NCBI GenBank assembly: GCA_963674685.2
Contig: CAXXWT010000004.1
Coordinates: 434,001-498,000, forward strand
Origin: G963674685 sp963674685
Lineage (GTDB): Bacteria; Lernaellota; Lernaellaia; JACKCT01
Length of the DNA stretch: 64,000 nucleotides
Reading direction: 5' to 3'
Shown here one piece after another: positions 59,274-64,000 of the stretch (positions are counted from its first letter, which is position 1; each line of letters begins with the position of its first letter). A program made the translations under genes and the position numbers. The notes beneath the pieces were generated by a model. The model worked only from the letters and a program-made list of their open reading frames with translations, was not told where the DNA came from and did not search any database.

Positions 59274-60438
59274 CAAATCCGCAGCCCGTGCGCGCCGCTT
59301 GCCTGTCATATCCCAATATTGGATTGCGATAACTTTGCTTGTGTTATTGCTCCAAGGCGCCTGCGGCGTAAAAACGACGAAAAGAGATAAGCTCATGCCA
59401 AGTCAAGATTTCACGACATTGAAAGTCCTGAATTACAACGTCTGGCACGGACTGAATCCCACGAGCGTTTTGCGATTTGGCGAATATGAAACCGCCGACG
59501 CGCGCCGGTCCCGTTACGAAAATTTTCTATCCCAGGCCCGCGCCTTCGACGCCGATGTGCTGTTTTTGCAGGAAGTCAATCCGGCGCCGGGCATGTCGCG
59601 GCGCATCGCGAAGGATTTGGGGATGGACGCCGTCTGGCAGATCGACAACGCGGGATTGAAATTGGGGTCGGCGGGCGTGCCGACGAATCTGCGCAGCGGC
59701 CTGACGATTCTGGCGCGAAAGGATTTGGAGCTTAAAAAAATCGGCGGGAAAAAACTGTCCGGCCCCCGCGGATTCTGCAATGACTGGATGACATTCCAGT
59801 TCAACGAGTTTCGCTTCGTCCTCGCCGCGTCGATCACAGTACGCGGCAAAGAAATTTTGCTGCTCAACACGCATCTGCATCACGGTCCGGAAGTGACGCC
59901 GGAAACGAAGGACGCCATGAACGCTCTCGTGGAAAACGGCGACATCACCCGCGAAAGGGCCGATGAAATCCTCGCCGTGATCGCGCAGGCCTGCGAGAAA
60001 AGGCGGGGGGAGCTTGAAAAGGCGATGGCATTCGCGCGGTCGCTGGGCCGCGAAAACAGCCCGGCGATTTTCGCGGGGGACTTCAACGCATCGCCGGACG
60101 CCGCGGAATTGATCTGGTTAAGAGATGATCTGGGATTTCATTCGGTCACAAAAGACGAGCCGGGCGAAGGATTTTTTTATACCTGGGACTGGCAACGCAA
60201 TGAAAACACACATCAGATCGATTCCTTCGTTCCGGTCAACACCTTTCCGGAAGAAAAGGTCAACAAGGCGATTCACGACCTGGAAATCGGTCTTTCCCGG
60301 CGCATCGATTACATATTTTATCGGAACGCGGACGATTTATTCGCCGATTTCGAATCGGGTCTGTTCGGCGACAAGCCCAAAGACGGGCGCATGGCTTCTG
60401 ATCATTTCGGAATTTGGGCGAATTTTGCGTTGAAGTGA
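59266..60438 (+). CDS. Lipoprotein of the endonuclease/exonuclease/phosphatase family
   Basis: 390 residues. Lipobox LQGAC. EEP-fold motifs: LNYNVWHGL (Asn), LFLQEVN (Glu), LLLNTHLHHG (His/Asn), IFAGDFNASPD (Asp/Asn), IDSF, and SDHFGIWANF (Asp-His). All the metal-binding and catalytic residues of the DNase I-like family are present, so an exported phosphodiesterase or sphingomyelinase/nuclease-like activity is likely. It overlaps the FGE-like lipoprotein gene. Confidence 0.88.
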   Translation: MSNKSAARARRLPVISQYWIAITLLVLLLQGACGVKTTKRDKLMPSQDFTTLKVLNYNVWHGLNPTSVLRFGEYETADARRSRYENFLSQARAFDADVLFLQEVNPAPGMSRRIAKDLGMDAVWQIDNAGLKLGSAGVPTNLRSGLTILARKDLELKKIGGKKLSGPRGFCNDWMTFQFNEFRFVLAASITVRGKEILLLNTHLHHGPEVTPETKDAMNALVENGDITRERADEILAVIAQACEKRRGELEKAMAFARSLGRENSPAIFAGDFNASPDAAELIWLRDDLGFHSVTKDEPGEGFFYTWDWQRNENTHQIDSFVPVNTFPEEKVNKAIHDLEIGLSRRIDYIFYRNADDLFADFESGLFGDKPKDGRMASDHFGIWANFALK

Positions 60439-60481
60439 TAAATTATTTTCTTCTTCGCAAAGTTTGAAGAGCGGGCGTTAA

Positions 60482-60506
60482 AGTACGGTCATCCTCGAAG
60501 AACCAA
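60482..60506 (+). repeat. Dispersed motif, copy 3
   Basis: AGTACGGTCATCCTCGAAGA followed by ACCAA, matching copies at 31787 and 32079 over about 17-24 bases, in the intergenic region before ribBA. Confidence 0.55.
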
Positions 60507-60566
60507 AAGGCTGAAGAGAATACCTCGGATCGTGATGTTTCCTTGCCGGTTAATGCAAATCAAGTC

Positions 60567-60593
60567 TTGCTTTTTTCTATTCGGCGGTATAAT
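60567..60593 (+). promoter_or_regulatory. Putative promoter of ribBA
   Basis: TTGCTT, a 15-base spacer and a perfect TATAAT, about 90 bases before ATG 60684. The leader to the start codon is too short for, and shows none of the conserved blocks of, an FMN riboswitch. Confidence 0.45.
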
Positions 60594-60683
60594 TACGGGC
60601 GTGTCGTTCGCCGGACACAGGGCTTTTTTCCAACCAATAATTTTTCCCGGCGAACCGGACGCGGCAAGGAAGGTAAGCCGGAA

Positions 60684-61892
60684 ATGACATTCGCTCCGAT
60701 TCCTGAAGCTTTGGAAGCCATCCGCCAGGGAAAAATGATCATCCTGGTCGATGACGAAGACCGTGAAAACGAAGGCGACCTGTGCATGGCCGCCGAGAAG
60801 GTGACCCCCGAAGCCATCAATTTTATGGCCAAATTCGGACGCGGCCTCATTTGCCTGACTTTGACGGGCGAAAGAGCCGACCATCTTCAGATTCCCCCCA
60901 TGGTTCCCATCAACACCAGCCGTTTCGAAACGGCTTTTACCGTCAGCATCGAAGCCAGAACCGGCGTCACCACCGGCATCTCCGCCCACGACAGGGCGCG
61001 CACGATTCAGGTGGCCGTCGACGACGACGCGCAGGCTTCCGACCTGGTGCGGCCGGGACACATCTTTCCGATCCGCGCCCGCAGAGGCGGCGTCATCGTG
61101 CGCGCCGGGCAGACCGAAGGCTCCGTGGATCTGGCCCGCCTGGCCGGCCTCAAGCCCGCGGGCGTGATCTGCGAGGTCATGAAAGACGACGGCACCATGG
61201 CCCGTCTGCCCCAGCTCAAGGAACTGGCCGACGAACACGATCTGCTGATATCCAGCGTGGCGGATCTGATCCATTACAGAGTGCAGCAGGAAATTCTCGT
61301 GAAAGTCGTCGCGGAAGCCGATTTGCCCACGGACAACGGCCACTTTCACTCCATGGTTTTCGAAAGCGAGGTCGACGGCCTGGAGCACGTGGCCCTGGTC
61401 AAGGGCGACATCAGCGGATCCGACGAACCGGTCCTGGTGCGCGTGCATTCCATGTGCCTGACCGGCGACGTGTTCGGAAGCCGACGCTGTGACTGCGGGC
61501 CGCAGCTCCACGCCGCCATGCGCACGGTGGAAAAAGAAGGCCGCGGGGTCATTCTCTACATGAATCAGGAAGGGCGCGGGATCGGCCTGACCGCCAAAAT
61601 CAAAGCTTATCATTTGCAGCAGGAAGAGGGATTGGATACCGTGGAAGCCAACGTGCAACTCGGCTTCAAGCCCGATCTGCGCGATTACGGCGTGGGCGCG
61701 CAGATTCTGCGCAGTCTGGGCGTCAAGAAAATGCGCCTTCTGACAAACAATCCGCGCAAAATCGTCGGCCTGCAGGGATACGGCCTGGAAGTCGTGGGAC
61801 GCGTTCCCATCGAAATCGAACCGAACGATGAAAACAGGAATTATTTGAAGGTCAAGGCCAGTAAAATGGGCCATATACTCAAAAACGTTTAG
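60684..61892 (+). CDS. ribBA: Bifunctional 3,4-dihydroxy-2-butanone-4-phosphate synthase/GTP cyclohydrolase II
   Basis: 402 residues. RibB domain (1-~200): ILVDDEDRENEGDLCMAAEK, FGRGLICLTLTGERADHLQI, TGISAHDRART, GHIFPIRARRGGVIVRAGQT. RibA domain (~205-402): EVDGLEHVALVKGDI, the zinc Cys cluster in CLTGDVFGSRRCDCGPQ, LYMNQEGRGIGLTAKIKAYH, LRDYGVGAQILRSLGVKKMR, LLTNNPRKIVGLQGYGLEVV. Both active sites look intact. It makes two of the riboflavin precursors. ribH follows after 18 bases. Start set by AAGGAAGG before ATG. Confidence 0.97.
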   Translation: MTFAPIPEALEAIRQGKMIILVDDEDRENEGDLCMAAEKVTPEAINFMAKFGRGLICLTLTGERADHLQIPPMVPINTSRFETAFTVSIEARTGVTTGISAHDRARTIQVAVDDDAQASDLVRPGHIFPIRARRGGVIVRAGQTEGSVDLARLAGLKPAGVICEVMKDDGTMARLPQLKELADEHDLLISSVADLIHYRVQQEILVKVVAEADLPTDNGHFHSMVFESEVDGLEHVALVKGDISGSDEPVLVRVHSMCLTGDVFGSRRCDCGPQLHAAMRTVEKEGRGVILYMNQEGRGIGLTAKIKAYHLQQEEGLDTVEANVQLGFKPDLRDYGVGAQILRSLGVKKMRLLTNNPRKIVGLQGYGLEVVGRVPIEIEPNDENRNYLKVKASKMGHILKNV

Positions 61893-61910
61893 CAGCCGTC
61901 GGAGGAAGCC

Positions 61911-62378
61911 TTGCCGAAGCTTATCGAAGGAAAGTTAAACGCCGAAGGGATGCGTTTTTGCCTTGTGGCGGGACGTTTCAACAACTTCATCACGCAGAAG
62001 CTGGTCGAGGGAGCGTTGGACGCCATCATCCGGCACGGAGGCGACGAGAAGGACGTGGCGCTGGTCTGGGCGCCGGGCGCTTTCGAGATTCCCGCCGTGA
62101 CAAAGAAGGTGGCGGCCTCGAAAAACTACGACGCCATCATTACCCTGGGAGCCGTGATCCGGGGCGCGACGCCGCATTTCGATTACGTCGCCGCGGAAGT
62201 CAGCAAAGGAGTCGCGGCGGTCAGCATGGAAGGCGACGTGCCGGTGGTATTCGGCGTTTTGACTTCGGACACCATTGAGCAGGCCATCGAACGCGCCGGG
62301 ACCAAAGCCGGCAACAAGGGTTTCGAGGCGGCCATGGCGGCCATCGAAATGGCCAGTCTCTACAAGGCATTGTCCTGA
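61911..62378 (+). CDS. ribH: 6,7-dimethyl-8-ribityllumazine synthase
   Basis: 155 residues, full length. Begins at TTG 61911 after GGAGG. Seen: FCLVAGRFNNFITQKLVEGA, WAPGAFEIPAVTKK (substrate site), ITLGAVIRGATPHFDYVAAE (the conserved H), VFGVLTSDTIEQAIERAGTK. Forms the lumazine-synthase cage that makes the penultimate step of riboflavin. Follows ribBA and precedes nusB, a common order. ribD and ribE are not in the window. Confidence 0.96.
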   Translation: MPKLIEGKLNAEGMRFCLVAGRFNNFITQKLVEGALDAIIRHGGDEKDVALVWAPGAFEIPAVTKKVAASKNYDAIITLGAVIRGATPHFDYVAAEVSKGVAAVSMEGDVPVVFGVLTSDTIEQAIERAGTKAGNKGFEAAMAAIEMASLYKALS

Positions 62379-62407
62379 ATTAAAATTATAACGTCGGACG
62401 TAAATTT

Positions 62408-63049
62408 ATGGGAAACAGGCACAAGGCAAGGGAATTCACCCTTCAGATTCTCTATGCTATCGACATTTCGGGCAGCCAGTCCGAGGACATTTTCAAATAT
62501 TTTTGGGATTCATTGACCAGTCCCGCCGAGGTTCGTTCCTTCACCACGCAACTCGTGGACGGCGTTCTGGAAAAATTGAACTATATCGACAATGTCATTT
62601 CAAAATATTCCGAGCACTGGGCTATCGATCGCATGACCTCCGTGGACCGCAATATTTTGCGCATGGCGGTTTTCGAGTTGTTGTTTCTGACGGACATCCC
62701 GCACAGCGTGACGATCAACGAAGCCGTCGAGATCGGAAAAAAATTCGGCTCCGAAGAATCCGGAGCCTTCGTGAACGGAATCCTGGACCGCATCGCCCGG
62801 GAGAGCGGCGAATTGGGAATTGACGAGAATATGACCGCCGAGGCGTCCATAGGCGTTGAAAGCCCGGCGATGAATACGGATAATGAGCGGGATGCGGGCG
62901 ACGACGCCGATACCGAGGCGGACGGGAAGATCGATGAAGCGCCGGACGACGCCGAAGAGCTTTCGAGGCAGCGGCGCAAGGCGATCAAGTCATCCGTCGC
63001 GGGAAAACGAAACGGCGTCATCACTTTGAGAAAAGGAGAGACTCCTTGA
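62408..63049 (+). CDS. nusB: Transcription antitermination factor NusB with extended acidic C-terminus
   Basis: 213 residues; the NusB fold occupies 1-~140 (RHKAREFTLQILYAIDISGS, WAIDRMTSVDRNILRMAVFE, LLFLTDIPHSVTINEAVEIG, FVNGILDRIARESG). NusB binds boxA RNA with NusE in rRNA antitermination. The last ~73 residues are an added acidic, low-complexity tail with a basic end (AEELSRQRRKAIKSSVAG), absent in typical NusB. It overlaps the next gene (TTGA). Confidence 0.94.
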   Translation: MGNRHKAREFTLQILYAIDISGSQSEDIFKYFWDSLTSPAEVRSFTTQLVDGVLEKLNYIDNVISKYSEHWAIDRMTSVDRNILRMAVFELLFLTDIPHSVTINEAVEIGKKFGSEESGAFVNGILDRIARESGELGIDENMTAEASIGVESPAMNTDNERDAGDDADTEADGKIDEAPDDAEELSRQRRKAIKSSVAGKRNGVITLRKGETP

Positions 63050-63585
63050 AGCTTCGAGCGGTCAATACCGATGTCGTCAAGCTCGACGTCGAAACTCTCG
63101 TCATCACCTTTTTTGAGGACGAGAGGCCGCTGAAAGGCCAGGCAGGACTTGCGGACTGGCGGCTTTGCGGCGCCGTTTCCCGGCTCATCATCGACCGCCG
63201 GATCGACGGCTACGTGGGTGAGAAAATACTCTTTCCCATGAGCCACCGGATGAAGTGCGATAAAATTCTCGCCATCGGTCTGGGGCCTTCGGAATCTTTC
63301 GGCGATGAATCGTATTCCAGAATCTGCAGAATCGTGGCCGATTCCATGTACAAACTCCGGTGCCTCTCATTCGCCATGTCGCTTCCCGGCTCCATCATCG
63401 AGGGTTTCGATTCGGGCGCCGCGGCGGCCAGGCTGTGCGAAGAAATCGGCGATCGTTACCGCATCGACAGGGAGCTTTTCAAAAACTTGAATCTCGTCGT
63501 GCTGGTGGATACTCCGATGCTCAAGGACACGGTGCCGATTGTCACGAAATACGAACTGCGCTTTAATGAAGAGCTGCGCATATAA
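63046..63585 (+). CDS. Peptidase M17 N-terminal-domain (leucyl aminopeptidase-like) protein
   Basis: 179 residues starting at TTG 63046 overlapping the nusB stop. Resembles only the N-terminal macro-like domain of leucyl aminopeptidase: LVITFFEDERPLKGQAGLAD, WRLCGAVSRLIIDRRIDGYV, GEKILFPMSHRMKCDKILAI, GLGPSESFGDE. There is no catalytic peptidase domain and none of the metal residues. It may be a stand-alone regulatory or nucleotide-binding domain. Translation is probably coupled to nusB. Confidence 0.8.
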   Translation: MKLRAVNTDVVKLDVETLVITFFEDERPLKGQAGLADWRLCGAVSRLIIDRRIDGYVGEKILFPMSHRMKCDKILAIGLGPSESFGDESYSRICRIVADSMYKLRCLSFAMSLPGSIIEGFDSGAAAARLCEEIGDRYRIDRELFKNLNLVVLVDTPMLKDTVPIVTKYELRFNEELRI

Positions 63586-63665
63586 TCCGCGTTAGATTTA
63601 TGAACTCGATATTTTGCGGTACATTGCCGGACAGGGCGTGACCTTGTCGAAAGTGGATGAAGCAT

Positions 63666-64000
63666 ATGCCGAAACGAATCGACAAACTTTTACTTTTCGA
63701 TCTTGACGGAACGCTCATGCTGTCCGGGGGTGCGGGAAGCCGCGCCATGGACCGGGCCATGAAAAAGCGCTTCGGCATCGACGAGGCGTTTCGGAACATC
63801 AAACCCGACGGCATGACCGATCCCATGATTTTTCGGCAGATGTTCGAGCAGTTCGGTCTTGAATTCGATGACGTGGACCAGGTTGTCAACGAACTCGCCG
63901 AACAGTACCGCGTATTTATGCTCGACGAGATGCCTCGGTCCGAAAAAGCGGTGCTTATGCCCGGTGTGGTCGAATTTCTTACCGAGCTGCAAAGTCGCGA
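63666..64000 (+). CDS. HAD-superfamily phosphatase (truncated by window end)
   Basis: Partial; only the first ~111 residues are visible. KLLLFDLDGTLMLSGGAGSR is the HAD motif I (DxDGT) of the phosphoglycolate-phosphatase type, with a cap-domain start (AMKKRFGIDEAFRNI). Whether motifs II-IV are present cannot be seen. Starts at ATG 63666. Confidence 0.87.
   Translation, partial: MPKRIDKLLLFDLDGTLMLSGGAGSRAMDRAMKKRFGIDEAFRNIKPDGMTDPMIFRQMFEQFGLEFDDVDQVVNELAEQYRVFMLDEMPRSEKAVLMPGVVEFLTELQSR

Noticed and set aside
60594..60683. FMN riboswitch before ribBA
   Set aside because: The leader is only about 90 bases and none of the conserved RFN blocks is seen.
60489..61874. 461-codon minus-strand ORF
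   Set aside because: Antisense of ribBA; no recognisable motifs.
1..64000. tRNA or rRNA genes
   Set aside because: None of the conserved tRNA or rRNA words was noticed in the intergenic regions.

Overview
The window looks like a chromosomal stretch of a Gram-negative, moderately GC-rich bacterium. It carries several lipobox lipoproteins, small outer-membrane beta-barrels ending in aromatic residues, a PilT motor ATPase and a Wzz-type polysaccharide co-polymerase. The best guess is a deltaproteobacteria-like or candidate-phylum lineage. The abundance of secreted proteins and lipoproteins with long aspartate tracts points the same way, but no rRNA or universal single-copy marker allows a firm placement. 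No tRNA, rRNA, CRISPR array or prophage was seen.

Layout. 1-1556: 3' part of a group II intron (reverse transcriptase/maturase plus domains V and VI), ending a few bases from the stop codon of an rRNA/tRNA uracil-5-methyltransferase gene. 1.6-7.4 kb (minus): methyltransferase, PilT, an MshEN/HEAT protein, a class III aminotransferase and a degenerate agmatinase-like protein. 7.6-9.6 kb (plus): a lipoprotein, a 38-bp tandem repeat and a frameshifted REP-associated tyrosine transposase (RAYT). 9.6-15.4 kb (minus): OPT-family transporter, UvrD/PcrA helicase, orphan response regulator and a poly-Asp lipoprotein. 15.8-28 kb: a cell-surface region with three beta-barrels, two Asp-tailed secreted proteins ending in GGCCG, a membrane-anchored helical protein, a lipoprotein with 27-residue Cys/YD repeats, and two tandem ~880-residue paralogues with Thr stalks, Asp-rich tails and Gly/Cys ends. 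28.1-31.8 kb: a 58-residue zinc-ribbon/TM protein, the Wzz protein, a NYN-domain nuclease and an SGNH hydrolase.

32.07-38.5 kb: a six-gene Bat (aerotolerance-type) operon with tightly overlapping genes, but no MoxR ATPase or DUF58 gene beside it. 38.5-42.2 kb: TatD, RsfS, a beta-propeller/Cys-repeat secreted protein (also ending in GGCCGCE) and an SCP2 protein. 42.5-48.3 kb: thioredoxin-like lipoprotein, glycosyltransferase, orphan lysine 5,6-aminomutase beta subunit and acyl-CoA synthetase-like protein. 48.3-53.3 kb (minus): a compact nucleotide-sugar operon (two DegT aminotransferases, GDP-mannose dehydratase-like protein, Gfo/Idh/MocA dehydrogenase, hexapeptide acyltransferase), probably making an N-acylated amino sugar for a surface glycan.

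53.3-64 kb: REP-like palindrome cluster, two membrane proteins, an ExbD-like protein, hypAB, a second glycosyltransferase, two lipoproteins (FGE-like and endonuclease/phosphatase-like), then ribBA-ribH-nusB, a peptidase M17 N-domain protein and a truncated HAD phosphatase at the edge.

The most unusual signal is the repeated architecture 'secreted repeat domain + Asp-rich tract + extreme C-terminal Gly/Cys motif' in five proteins, with a mirrored version (lipobox Cys followed by Asp tract) in the lipoproteins. It may be a lineage-specific surface display or calcium-binding scheme, but this is inference.
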